Source: BOG-908 sp964242595
Lineage (GTDB): Bacteria > Pseudomonadota > Alphaproteobacteria > Acetobacterales > Acetobacteraceae
Assembly (NCBI GenBank): GCA_964242595.1
Contig: CAXTBC010000002.1
Coordinates: 1-64,000 of the forward strand
Direction of reading: 5' to 3'
Length of the DNA: 64,000 nucleotides
Part shown: in pieces, positions 26,356 to 34,070 of the stretch
Layout: each line of letters opens with the position of its first letter
Numbering within the stretch: position 1 is the first letter of the stretch
Made by a program: the position numbers and the translations under genes
The notes under the pieces: model-generated
Database searches by the model: none
What the model was told of the DNA's origin: nothing
Seen by the model: the letters and a program-made list of their open reading frames with translations, nothing else

Positions 26356-26729
26356 CAAACGGTCCAGCTCACACCAGAGCACCCCAGCGACTCACCCGGT
26401 GCCACGCCAAAGAACCCGCACAACCGCCGGCGCCAACCGTCGAAAAGATGCAGCCGGTCGGCCACCTCGTCGCGGTTGTGCCGCCAGGATGCAGCCGCAT
26501 CGCTGTCCAGGTTCTCGCTCGCCGCCGGCACCGCCATCTCGAGCTGCACCAGCGTCGCCAGGTAGCCCACCACCACCGAGATTTCGGCAGCGGAAAGGTT
26601 GTTCATCCTGTACTCGAGCAGGCCGTAGGCCGTGTAAAACCGCCACCCGATATTGCCGGCCGGCGACGCACCATAGGCAGGGTAGCCGCAGAACCGGCGG
26701 ATGTCGGTCTTCTGCTGATCGCTTAACAT
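26355..26729 (-). CDS. Phage head-tail adaptor-like protein
   Basis: A 124-residue helical protein (MLSDQQKTDIRRFCGYPAYG, EYRMNNLSAAEISVVVGYLATLVQLEMAVPAASENLD, RRRLCGFFGVAPG). It is a conserved type in Acetobacteraceae prophages placed directly downstream of the capsid gene, where head-tail adaptors occur. ATG 26729 gives the usual MLSDQQ start; the frame opens four codons earlier. Function is inferred from position. Confidence 0.65.
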   Translation of the reverse strand: MLSDQQKTDIRRFCGYPAYGASPAGNIGWRFYTAYGLLEYRMNNLSAAEISVVVGYLATLVQLEMAVPAASENLDSDAAASWRHNRDEVADRLHLFDGWRRRLCGFFGVAPGESLGCSGVSWTV

Positions 26730-26803
26730 GCACCCTCCCACCGCCGCAGGTCAGCGCGGGCACCAAGCCCGCGCTGCACGCCCGCCGAACCCGGCGGCGA
26801 GCC

Positions 26804-28132
26804 CTAGCCCATGTGCTCGATCATCACCGCCCGCTTGAAGTTCGCGTTCGTCGACGTCGGCACGGTCAGGCTGTTTGTCGTCGTGTCGCTGGGCGCACAG
26901 AAGCCGCCGATCCAATACCAAGACTGCGCGATGATCTGCTGCAGCCGGTCGATCGGCTCGCGCGTCACCATGCACACGTTGTCCACCAGCGAGACGATGG
27001 CGTCCTTGGGCGCCACGTCGTCGGCTGCCATCCCGGCAAAATCGCCCTCGATCAGCGCACCCTGCCCGCACACGATCGGCCGCCGCACGATCGCACTGGC
27101 AATCGTCGGGTGCGGCTGCACGAAGGACTCGGTCGTCAGCACGAAACGCAGCCCAAGGAACTCGTTGATCACGCCCTGCCCAGGCCGGAAGATCTCGTTG
27201 GCCGACGTCGAACCGATGAACAACCGCTGGAAATCCTGGTCGGCGAACAGCTGACGCGCGCTGATCGGATCCAGGTAGCAGTTATAGGCGCCATCGATGT
27301 CAGGCACCGCGTTCACCCGCAGCCCCGCCACCGCGTCCAGGATGTTGGTCATCGACAGCGTGTCGCCGGTCGTGAGCAGGCCGGTATTCGTCCGCGCGTT
27401 CGGCCGCAGGATCAGCGATCCGGTCGCCGCCTGCACCGTGCTGCCCGCCGTCCCGTCGGCCACGCTCACGTTGGAGGACAGCGTCAGGACGCCGCTCTGC
27501 CCCCCCGGTGTCGTGGAAACGTTGGTGGCGTCCGGCCCCACGCCGGCCAGCGTGTAGACGTCGCCGCCGATCGTCACCGCCAGCTGGTTGCCCGAGCTCA
27601 CCGGCTGCTGCACGCCGTTCACGAACGCGGACTGAAAGCCGCGGATGTCGTCGACGGTAACCTGCGGGCCAGCACTGCCCAGCGTCATGCGCACCCGCGT
27701 GTTGCCGCCGAAATAGGCGGCAAACAGCGCGTTACGCGCCAGGTCGTCCAGGCTGCGTGCCGCCTGCTCGCCGTTCACGTAGGCGTTCTGCAGGAATTGG
27801 CTGGCAATCCCCACACGGCTCGTCACCATGTTCAGGTCCATCGTCGCCGCGTAGTGGTTCAGCGTCAGCGTGAACTGCTCCACGTTCCAGGAACCAGGCG
27901 TCAGCCCGTTATCCAGGTTGGTGTTCATCGAAGCCGCAATCGGCGTCGTCACCGCAGGCCTCAGCCCCGCACGCGTCTTCGTCAGCGTCTCGCCGATGCC
28001 CACGGCGAAGTCCTCGCGGTCCGCACAGGCACGATACCCGATACGCGAGCGCAAGGCCTGCTGGAACTCGCGTTCCAGGAAACCCTGCTGAATGATCGGC
28101 TGCAGGGCGGCGGGAAAGTTGGATATGCTCAT
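26804..28132 (-). CDS. Major capsid protein
   Basis: A 442-residue protein starting MSISNFPAALQPIIQQGFLEREFQQALRS, with HK97-like spacing: an N-arm, a long mixed domain and a C-terminal ending (DRLQQIIAQSWYWIGGFCAPSDTTTNS, ANFKRAVMIEHMG). It follows portal and scaffold genes, the normal place for the major capsid protein. A hairpin with a T-run lies immediately upstream (28144-28168). The size fits a full-length capsid subunit. Confidence 0.83.
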   Translation of the reverse strand: MSISNFPAALQPIIQQGFLEREFQQALRSRIGYRACADREDFAVGIGETLTKTRAGLRPAVTTPIAASMNTNLDNGLTPGSWNVEQFTLTLNHYAATMDLNMVTSRVGIASQFLQNAYVNGEQAARSLDDLARNALFAAYFGGNTRVRMTLGSAGPQVTVDDIRGFQSAFVNGVQQPVSSGNQLAVTIGGDVYTLAGVGPDATNVSTTPGGQSGVLTLSSNVSVADGTAGSTVQAATGSLILRPNARTNTGLLTTGDTLSMTNILDAVAGLRVNAVPDIDGAYNCYLDPISARQLFADQDFQRLFIGSTSANEIFRPGQGVINEFLGLRFVLTTESFVQPHPTIASAIVRRPIVCGQGALIEGDFAGMAADDVAPKDAIVSLVDNVCMVTREPIDRLQQIIAQSWYWIGGFCAPSDTTTNSLTVPTSTNANFKRAVMIEHMG

Positions 28133-28143
28133 TCAGAACTCCC

Positions 28144-28168
28144 AAGAAAAAGGGGGCCTGAGCCCCCT
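28144..28168 (-). terminator. Terminator-like hairpin in the capsid gene leader
   Basis: On the minus strand AGGGGGC-tcag-GCCCCCT is followed by TTTTCTT. The T-run ends about 12 bases before the capsid ATG, and GGGAG serves as its ribosome site. A termination/antitermination or RNA-stabilising function is inferred; no promoter fits between it and the ATG. Confidence 0.6.
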
Positions 28169-28194
28169 GACTTTGCGCACAGCCGTCGTTCGAA

Positions 28195-28328
28195 GAAAGA
28201 AAGCAGTTCTTTTCTGAAGAAAAATCAAAAGACTTTTGATAATTGGCGCGTCCCAGTGGAAAGCTCCGCGACAGCACGAGCAGAAGTCTTCTGCTTCTTC
28301 TCTTCAGAAAAGAAGACTCTCTTTGTCT
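28195..28328. repeat. Repeat family A, copy 4 (inverted pair)
   Basis: Left arm: AGCAGTTCTTTTC-tg-AAGAAAAATCAAAAGACTTT. Right arm, inverted: GCGACAGCACGAGCAGAAGTCTTCTGCTTCTTCTC-TTCAGAAAAGAAG. The arms face each other and fill the gap between the capsid and scaffold genes inside the prophage. Confidence 0.75.
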
Positions 28329-28371
28329 CTACTTCAAACGCAGCACACCGATTGGCAACCGGGACTGTCTC

Positions 28372-28776
28372 TTACCGCCGCCGCAGCAGGTCCGCCCGTG
28401 CCGCCCGCCACTCCTCCAGGCTCATGTCGGTCGCCAGCCGCTTGCGCACCGGTGCCGCCCCAGGTGCCGCACCCGCGCTGCTGGAGTGCGTGCCCCCGAA
28501 CAGCCACGGCTTCTCCCGCCGCAACTTGCCGATCACGTCGCTCGCAGCCGCCGGAGGTGCATCCTTCCCCGGTGCCCAAACCTCCGTGTCCAGCAAACGC
28601 AGCCCGTCGATGTCGACGATCCCCGCCCGCATCGCTTCGGACCGCAGCTCGGCCTGGTGCAGTTGCACCGCCGACCGCGTCTCCGCCTCGTGCAGCTGCC
28701 GCTCCAACGCGTCGGCATGCGCCCTCAGCGCCCGGAACGCCTCGCCATCCAAATCACCCGGTCCGGCCTCGCTCAT
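28372..28776 (-). CDS. Phage scaffold-like protein
   Basis: A 134-residue, highly charged helical protein (FRALRAHADALERQLHEAETRSAVQLHQAELRSEAMRAGIVDIDGLRLLD) followed by KLRREKPWLFGG. This combination, placed between portal and capsid, is typical of small scaffold or capsid-assembly proteins in this prophage group. The ATG overlaps the portal stop (ATGA). Confidence 0.7.
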   Translation of the reverse strand: MSEAGPGDLDGEAFRALRAHADALERQLHEAETRSAVQLHQAELRSEAMRAGIVDIDGLRLLDTEVWAPGKDAPPAAASDVIGKLRREKPWLFGGTHSSSAGAAPGAAPVRKRLATDMSLEEWRAARADLLRRR

Positions 28777-30161
28777 CCTGCCTCCCCATGCCTGGCTCTC
28801 TCGGCTTCGATGCGCGACACCTCGGCCGCCACATCCTCGATGTCGTAATCCGCCGCCAGCACGCGCATCGCCGTCTCGCGCGACATCTGGCCGGCTCCCA
28901 CGAGCGAGATCAGCGTCTCCGCCGTCCTCTGCCCGTCCAGCGCGTCGTCGGGATACCAGTCCGGCCAGCGCAGGCTCACCTGTGCATCGCGTGGCAGGGC
29001 CGGCAGCACCCGCCCCTCAACCCGCAGCGTGTAAACTTGGCTGGCCGCCAGGATCATTTTCGCCAGCGCCACCAAGGCACATTGCCCGTAACTGACGCGC
29101 AGGTTGTCAGCCAGCCACAACAGGCCCTGGTTCATCAGCTGCAGCGCACGCCCGCTCGCCGGCGCGCTCAACCGGTTCGCCTCCGCCCTGTTGCCGTGCA
29201 AGCTTTCCAAGGCCAGCTCACGCAAGATCCGCACGTAGTCGATCACCGCCTGGCTCGCCGTGCCGCCGATCTCCAGCAGCTTGGCGTCGCCCTTCTCACT
29301 CACCACCAGGGCGTTGGCCGCGCCGCGCACCATGGTGCCATCCAGCCCGGCCGGCTCGCGTATCAGCAACGTCGGGTCGCTGCTGTATTTCAGCCCGCGT
29401 CCCGCCTGGCTGAGCTGGTAGTCGATTTCGATGCTGGTATCGATGGCACTCCGAAACGTGCACGCACCGTCCACACCGGAGCCGCCAGGCAGGTTGCGTA
29501 TCCAGACCAGCGGCACGAACCCCAGCCCATGCCGCACGCTCCGCGTCCTGTCCTCAACCGCCGGCCCGGCACTGCCCACCGCCAGCGGCTCGTACCAGCG
29601 CTCGAACTCGGCGTCCCATACACGCTGGAACCAATACGCCTTGCCCGCATCGGCCACCGCAAACCCCTGCGCCGCCAGGCTCGCCCCACTCACCTTGTAA
29701 CGTTCGGTCACCCGGCTCAGCGTGTCGGGCGCATCCGCCGCCCACTCCGGCCACAGGTAAGGCGAGTCCAGCACGTCGACGAACACCCGCCCCCGCAGCA
29801 CCCGCAACAGCAGCGCCGCCGAGCCGATCGCCCCACGCAGACCCGCCTCAACCATCACCGCGTTCAGCCGCGCATCCCGCGCCACCACTGCCAACGCGTC
29901 CCGCACCGCAGGATCAGGCGAGTCGAACGCCGGGAAATGCCCCTCGCTGAACAGCAGCGCCACGCTGTCCTCCACCACCAGTCGCGCCAGCCCGTAACGC
30001 ACGGACGGCCGCCGCAACCGCAACGGAACGTACTCACCCGACGCGTTCCGCTCGTCATGAAATTCGTAAGGCAGCACGTCGTACAAGCTGCCGTCCAGGA
30101 TACGCTGATAGATTGATAGTTGCCTGGTTCGTTCGGAGTAGTCGTGATCAGTCGGCACCAT
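28773..30161 (-). CDS. Phage portal protein (SPP1 gp6-like)
   Basis: A 462-residue protein of the portal type: an N-terminal RQLSIYQRILDGSLYDVLPYEFHDE, a central wing (YKVSGASL, FQRVWDAEFERWYEPLAV), then the long alpha part (IDTSIEIDYQLSQAGRGLKY, LLEIGGTASQAVIDYVRILRELALESLHGNRAEANRLSAPASGRALQLMNQGLLWLADNLR). ATG 30161 is used; a TTG seven to eight codons upstream, just after GGAGG, is an alternative start. It forms the DNA entry ring with the terminase. The longer frame continuing to 30983 runs antisense-free through the repeat and is rejected. Confidence 0.85.
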   Translation of the reverse strand: MVPTDHDYSERTRQLSIYQRILDGSLYDVLPYEFHDERNASGEYVPLRLRRPSVRYGLARLVVEDSVALLFSEGHFPAFDSPDPAVRDALAVVARDARLNAVMVEAGLRGAIGSAALLLRVLRGRVFVDVLDSPYLWPEWAADAPDTLSRVTERYKVSGASLAAQGFAVADAGKAYWFQRVWDAEFERWYEPLAVGSAGPAVEDRTRSVRHGLGFVPLVWIRNLPGGSGVDGACTFRSAIDTSIEIDYQLSQAGRGLKYSSDPTLLIREPAGLDGTMVRGAANALVVSEKGDAKLLEIGGTASQAVIDYVRILRELALESLHGNRAEANRLSAPASGRALQLMNQGLLWLADNLRVSYGQCALVALAKMILAASQVYTLRVEGRVLPALPRDAQVSLRWPDWYPDDALDGQRTAETLISLVGAGQMSRETAMRVLAADYDIEDVAAEVSRIEAERARHGEAG

Positions 30162-30208
30162 GTCGCAGATCGTGCGGTACAACGCCAACCTCCACAGAAA
30201 GAAAGATC

Positions 30209-30272
30209 TCGAAGCAAGCAGTTCTTTTTCGAGTAAAAGAACTAAAAAGCCTTTGCTCCCTGTCGGCGTGCC
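30209..30272 (+). repeat. Repeat family A, copy 5 (solo)
   Basis: GCAAGCAGTTCTTTTTC-gag-TAAAAGAACTAAAAAGCC is followed by CTCCCTGTCGGCGTGCCGG. It lies between the terminase and portal genes and accounts for most of that 158-bp gap. Confidence 0.7.
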
Positions 30273-30319
30273 GGAAGCAACGGCGCCGATAGTTAGTTCC
30301 AGTCGTTGGCAATCGCGAT

Positions 30320-31723
30320 CTACCTGGACAGGAACGACGTCGTCGAAAACCGCGCCGGTCCGCCCACGCTCAGCAACATCGTGAACGCCCGCGCCAACGC
30401 ATCCACCTGGTCGTCCTTGCGCCCCTGCGGAAAACTCGCCAGCTCGTCGAGGAACACCGCGTTCCACGCCGCCCGGCGCATCGACAACGCCCCGTTCGAA
30501 ATTTGCGAAGCCACCGGCAACGCCCGCAACGATTTCGATCCCGTCTCCGGGCTCGCCACCACGCGGAAGCCGGCCAGCATCTGCGTCAGGAACATGATCT
30601 GGCTTTTGCCCGCCTGTCCTGGATCCTGCGGCAACCCGACCGCCACCCCCAAGCCATCCATCTCGGCCACCGCACGTATCCGCCCCGCCACGTCTCCCGA
30701 GGCCGCCCGGAACCGCACCACGTCGTCGATGAACACAGCACCGCCCGCATCGCGCACCAGCCGCACGCCAACCGTCCAGTCCGGATCGCCGGACGTGTCG
30801 GCCGTGCCGGCAAGGTCCCAGGCCCGCACGGTCACACCCTCCGGCACGCTGTCGACCACCCGCAGGCCACGCGCATCGAACACCTGCCCGCCCTCGCGCA
30901 GCGGCTGCTGCTGGAACAACGCGGCAAACTGCCGCTCGCCCAACATCGCCCGCTTGGCCTCGATCGCCGCGCGGTCCTCCCACTCAGGCCACAACGCCTC
31001 GCCCGGGTCGCGGCCCAGCTGGTCGTAAGGCTCCGCCAAGGCTGGAAGACGCAACGTCGCCCAGCCTCCCTGCGCCATCAGCCGCCCGGCCAGGTCGTCC
31101 ACGTGCCAGCGCGTCATCACCAGAACCATCCGGCCCTGCGGCTTCATCCGCGTCACCAGCTCGGAACGAAACCAGTCCCAAAGGTGCTCGCGGGCGGTGA
31201 AACTCTCCGCGTCCACAAAACTGCGTACCGGGTCGTCGATCAGCGCCAGGTCCGCCCGCCGCCCCGTCACCGCCCCATGCACGCCGATGCCGAAGAACTC
31301 GCCGCCACGATCGGTCACAAACCGCCCCGCTGCCCGCGCGTCCGTCCGCACCTGCAGCCCCAACCGTCCGCTATGCTCCTCCAGCAGCCCCCGTATGCTG
31401 CGCCCAAAATGCTCCGCCAGCCGCGCCGTGTGGCACGCCATGATCACCGAGCTCTGCGGCTGACGCGCCATCCACCACGCCGGAAAGAACCGGCTTGCGT
31501 ACGTGCTCTTGGCCGAACCCGGCGGCAGCAGCAGCATCAGCTGTCTGGTCTTGCCCCGCTCCACCTCCTCCAACGCCCGGATGATCCGCACATGGTGACG
31601 CGCCGGCTTCTGACCGGCCGCCACCAGCGCGTAACGCGACCACCCTTCAAGGCTCTCCCGGACCCCCCCCCGGATCAGGCGCTCTGTAGAGAGCGGCGGC
31701 ACAGAGTTCATCCAGCTCGTCAT
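30320..31723 (-). CDS. Terminase large subunit
   Basis: A 467-residue packaging motor. The Walker A-like motif LLPPGSAKST lies at about 84-93, a Walker B-like ADLALIDDP at about 170, and the nuclease part contains AWDLAGTADTSGDPDWTVGV and the C-terminal DDQVDALARAFTMLL, which supplies acidic catalytic residues. This is the TerL pattern of Terminase_6/17-like proteins. It overlaps the small-subunit gene by about 75 bp and lies at the start of the late operon. Confidence 0.9.
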   Translation of the reverse strand: MTSWMNSVPPLSTERLIRGGVRESLEGWSRYALVAAGQKPARHHVRIIRALEEVERGKTRQLMLLLPPGSAKSTYASRFFPAWWMARQPQSSVIMACHTARLAEHFGRSIRGLLEEHSGRLGLQVRTDARAAGRFVTDRGGEFFGIGVHGAVTGRRADLALIDDPVRSFVDAESFTAREHLWDWFRSELVTRMKPQGRMVLVMTRWHVDDLAGRLMAQGGWATLRLPALAEPYDQLGRDPGEALWPEWEDRAAIEAKRAMLGERQFAALFQQQPLREGGQVFDARGLRVVDSVPEGVTVRAWDLAGTADTSGDPDWTVGVRLVRDAGGAVFIDDVVRFRAASGDVAGRIRAVAEMDGLGVAVGLPQDPGQAGKSQIMFLTQMLAGFRVVASPETGSKSLRALPVASQISNGALSMRRAAWNAVFLDELASFPQGRKDDQVDALARAFTMLLSVGGPARFSTTSFLSR

Positions 31724-31892
31724 CCCCCATCCTGCTCAACGAGACCGCCCCCCGGCCGCCCGTCGGCTTTGCATGCACGTAGGGCGCGGCCGCCTTGGCC
31801 AGCGCCACCGCCTCCTCCACCAGGCCCTCCTGCCATCGCAGCCGCATCGCCTGCAGCAGCACATCCAGGGGCATCGCTTCGCTCGCGCTCAT
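31647..31892 (-). CDS. Terminase small subunit-like protein
   Basis: An 81-residue protein (MSASEAMPLDVLLQAMRLRWQEGLVEEAVALAKAAAPYVHAKPTG) with helical N-terminal part. The phrase AAAPYVHAK is typical of small terminase-like proteins upstream of TerL. The start at 31892 was preferred to 31910 because a ribosome site (AAGGGG) precedes it. It would recognise packaging DNA. Confidence 0.7.
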   Translation of the reverse strand: MSASEAMPLDVLLQAMRLRWQEGLVEEAVALAKAAAPYVHAKPTGGRGAVSLSRMGDDELDELCAAALYRAPDPGGGPGEP

Positions 31893-31979
31893 CAAAATCC
31901 CCTTCGTCAACTAGGAACATACGCCTATACTTGACCGCGGCGGCGCCGCAGCCATGTGCCTGCGCCGTTGCTCCTCACG

Positions 31980-32140
31980 AGGCCAGGGGCTCTTTCCCTC
32001 GGCACCGCAGGCTCGAACCAACAGCGCCAGTGACGCCAGCTCGCCCAGGACAAGTCGATAAATCTGCTCATAAAATCTAAACAGACGGAGGTCTGGGGCC
32101 TTAAGGCCCCAGCGGGGTTTGGGGCAGAGCCCCAACCTTG
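31980..32140 (+). repeat. Repeat family B, copy 2
   Basis: A 160-bp element running from CAGGGGCTCTTTCCC to GGGGCAGAGCCCC, with GCCGCAGGCTCGAACC-type and CTAAACAGACGG marks and the palindrome CTGGGGCCTTAAGGCCCCAG. It matches copy 3 along its length. It fills most of the gap 31893-32297; I see no gene in the rest of that gap. Confidence 0.75.
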
Positions 32141-32297
32141 CACCACCGTCTCAGCAGCGAGCCGCCCGTCCGCTCAAACCGCCATCGTTAATGAAAATAT
32201 ACCTAAAGTTGGGTATCCTGGGCAACCACAAAATCGCCGCCTACCGAAAATTCCCCAAACGCGCGGCAAAGCGCCCAAATCCTGCTAGAACCCCGGC

Positions 32298-32648
32298 ATG
32301 CGCCGCGCCCTGCTCTGCCTTCCCTTGCTGGCCGCCTGCACAGGCCTTCAGCCAACCCGGATCTACGCGGGCCCCCAGCGCCCCATCGCCGGCGCCTGCG
32401 ACCCGGCAACCACCGCCTCCCTCACCCGCCGCGGCCACGCGATCATCCTGGCCCCTGCCAACGGCACCCTCGCCCTTGAGGGTCAGATCGTAGGCACCGC
32501 CGTCGCCGCCAAAGCCACGCTCCTCGGCGTCGACAAGAAACCTTATCCTCTGACCTTCGCCGGCACCCTCGCGGGCGCCACCATCGATGGCACCCTCAAC
32601 ACCCCGCGCTGCCGCTACGCTCTCTCACTAGCCCTGACCGACGACTAG
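32298..32648 (+). CDS. Lipoprotein of unknown function
   Basis: A 116-residue predicted lipoprotein (MRRALLCLPLLAACTG, lipobox LAAC, Cys14). The mature part is beta-rich: AIILAPANGTLALEGQIVG and PLTFAGTLAGATIDGTLNTPRC. Two further cysteines may form a disulfide. It lies on the plus strand between prophage operon genes read the other way, so it may be a moron or a host gene outside the packaging operon. No function is known. Confidence 0.7.
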   Translation: MRRALLCLPLLAACTGLQPTRIYAGPQRPIAGACDPATTASLTRRGHAIILAPANGTLALEGQIVGTAVAAKATLLGVDKKPYPLTFAGTLAGATIDGTLNTPRCRYALSLALTDD

Positions 32649-32767
32649 ACAACGCGAGCCTGCTTTCTTGACAGGGATGCAAGGGCTCTTGCCCAACGGA
32701 CGCGGACCTCTCCACACGGCCCGGCCAGGAGCAAGAGCCTGGGTCTGTCTCCAAAGAACCGCTTCCT

Positions 32768-33250
32768 TTAGGCCGCCCGCGCAGCCCCCACCGCCGCCAC
32801 GATCATGTCGATACCCTGCGCATACCAACGCTGCACCGCCTTGTGGTCCGCCCCCATCACACCGCCCAGCCGCCGCCAGGAAAACAGGTGCCGCTCCGTC
32901 ACCGGACTCACCAGACTCCGCGCCCCGACGATCCGCCGCAATACGTAACGCTCGCGCGGGATCAGCGCGATCCAGGCTAGCGCCTCGTCCATCCTGGTGA
33001 TTTGCGAAGCCGAAGGCACCGGCGGCCGCACTTGCCCCCGCTCGGCCCCACCGAACGCCTCGCACGCTTCCTGCACCACGTCCAAGTGGCTCACCTTCAG
33101 CCGTGTCGAGTAGCCGGTCCCCGGTAGCGCCAGCAACGTGGCACCGGCCTCCTCGAGCCGGTAGGTGATGAACGCCGAGTCGATCTCCCGCGGCGCGTGA
33201 GGCCCGGTCTCGTCCATCAACCCGTCATGCGCCCAGTCGAAAATGTTCAT
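32768..33250 (-). CDS. DUF6362-family phage protein
   Basis: A 160-residue protein (MNIFDWAHDGLMDETGP...). The C-terminal part (RRIVGARSLVSPVTERHLFSWRRLGGVMGADHKAVQRWYAQGIDMI) is the conserved end of DUF6362 proteins, which occur just before terminase genes and look like sequence-specific helix-turn-helix proteins. The start at 33250 was chosen because the longer frame to 33313 has no such character. A packaging or late regulation role is suggested by place only. Confidence 0.7.
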   Translation of the reverse strand: MNIFDWAHDGLMDETGPHAPREIDSAFITYRLEEAGATLLALPGTGYSTRLKVSHLDVVQEACEAFGGAERGQVRPPVPSASQITRMDEALAWIALIPRERYVLRRIVGARSLVSPVTERHLFSWRRLGGVMGADHKAVQRWYAQGIDMIVAAVGAARAA

Positions 33251-33260
33251 GATATGTTCC

Positions 33261-33551
33261 TTAAAGAAAAACCGGATACGGATAAGCCTCGCCGTCCAGC
33301 ACCGTCCCGGCAATCAGCAGCCCCCACGTCTCGGGGTGCCCCGCCTGACGCGCCGGCCGGTCGCGCGCCTCCTCGTTCGGCACCACCACAGACAGGCGCA
33401 ACCGCCGCGCCCCAATCTTGCGCCCCCGCTCCAGCACCGTGTTGCGGCCCAGCCCCATCGCCGCGGCAATCCCGTCCCAGGTCAACCCGGCTTCCCGCAA
33501 CCCGCGCAGCCGGTCGTCCAGGTCCGGTGTCCACTGCACATGCGCCCGCAT
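33261..33551 (-). CDS. Small HTH protein, GcrA-like N-terminus
   Basis: A 96-residue protein. Residues 5-50 (QWTPDLDDRLRGLREAGLTWDGIAAAMGLGRNTVLERGRKIGA) have the W-x-DxRxxxL ... IAxxxG-x-xRNxVxxxGxxxG pattern seen in GcrA-type and related small phage DNA-binding proteins. The rest is a short tail. The ATG has GGGAGG 5 bases upstream. It is transcribed divergently from the XRE gene, with overlapping promoters. It is the first gene of the late-side operon and could control it. Confidence 0.65.
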   Translation of the reverse strand: MRAHVQWTPDLDDRLRGLREAGLTWDGIAAAMGLGRNTVLERGRKIGARRLRLSVVVPNEEARDRPARQAGHPETWGLLIAGTVLDGEAYPYPVFL

Positions 33552-33567
33552 CTCATCCTCCCGCTTA

Positions 33568-33582
33568 CTAACAGAACGTTAG
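33568..33582. promoter_or_regulatory. Operator candidate CTAAC-N5-GTTAG
   Basis: A perfect 5-bp palindrome with 5-bp centre lies in the divergent region and overlaps the -10 of the minus-strand promoter. A further GTTAG half-site (33623-33627) lies in the plus-strand -10. Repressor binding is inferred. Confidence 0.55.
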
Positions 33583-33605
33583 GAGAACTGACACGCGATT
33601 GTCAA
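33576..33605 (-). promoter_or_regulatory. Minus-strand promoter of the GcrA-like gene
   Basis: TTGACA (33605-33600) is followed after 18 bases by TAACGT (33581-33576). Its -35 overlaps the plus-strand -35 in opposite orientation. Confidence 0.55.
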
Positions 33606-33627
33606 CGGGGTCGCCTGGAATTGTTAG
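33599..33627 (+). promoter_or_regulatory. Plus-strand promoter of the XRE repressor gene
   Basis: TTGTCA (33599-33604), 17-base spacer, TGTTAG (33622-33627). The -10 includes a GTTAG half-site, consistent with autoregulation. Confidence 0.55.
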
Positions 33628-33650
33628 CGTCTCTGCCGTATTCTCTAGAC

Positions 33651-33983
33651 ATGCAGGAAGAAACCCATACCGTCGGCACGCGCATCCGCACGCTGCGCCG
33701 GGCCCGCGGCCTCACCCAGGACGATCTCGCCACCGCCTGCGGCGTCAGCCGCAGCGCCGTCGCCCAGTGGGAGACGGACCGCGCCGGCCAGCTCCGCGGC
33801 AACATCACACGCATCGCCGAGGCGCTGGACGCCTCGGTCGAGCACCTGCTCCAGGGCGCCAGCGCCACCGAGCCCGCCACCGGCGACGAACTCGCCATGC
33901 TCCGCCTCTACCGCTCCTGCGACCCCGAAGACCGCGCCTTCCTCCTGCGCACCGCCCACAAGCTCGCCCGTCACGGCACGTAA
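33651..33983 (+). CDS. XRE-family repressor, prophage switch
   Basis: A 110-residue protein with a HTH_3 domain (about 8-60: TRIRTLRRARGLTQDDLATACGVSRSAVAQWETD) and a short helical tail (DELAMLRLYRSCDPEDRAFLLRTAHKLA) for dimerisation. The start is the ATG at 33651. It is transcribed away from the late operon with face-to-face promoters, the usual plan of a lysogeny switch. It ends close to host gmk, marking the prophage's right border. Confidence 0.82.
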   Translation: MQEETHTVGTRIRTLRRARGLTQDDLATACGVSRSAVAQWETDRAGQLRGNITRIAEALDASVEHLLQGASATEPATGDELAMLRLYRSCDPEDRAFLLRTAHKLARHGT

Positions 33984-34070
33984 CCTAGACGCTCTACTTT
34001 GCCGTGGAATGCGCCAAAGAGAGCTGCACTCGCTAATATGGGCCTCGCTGACGCCTAGCCCCGATGCCGC

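Noticed and set aside
26204..29095. A 963-residue plus-strand open frame opposite capsid and connector genes
   Set aside because: It is antisense to recognised phage genes, runs through repeat A and has Arg/His-rich composition typical of shadow frames.
28773..30983. Portal frame extending into the terminase gene
   Set aside because: The extension crosses repeat A and is antisense-like low-complexity; the portal begins at about 30161.
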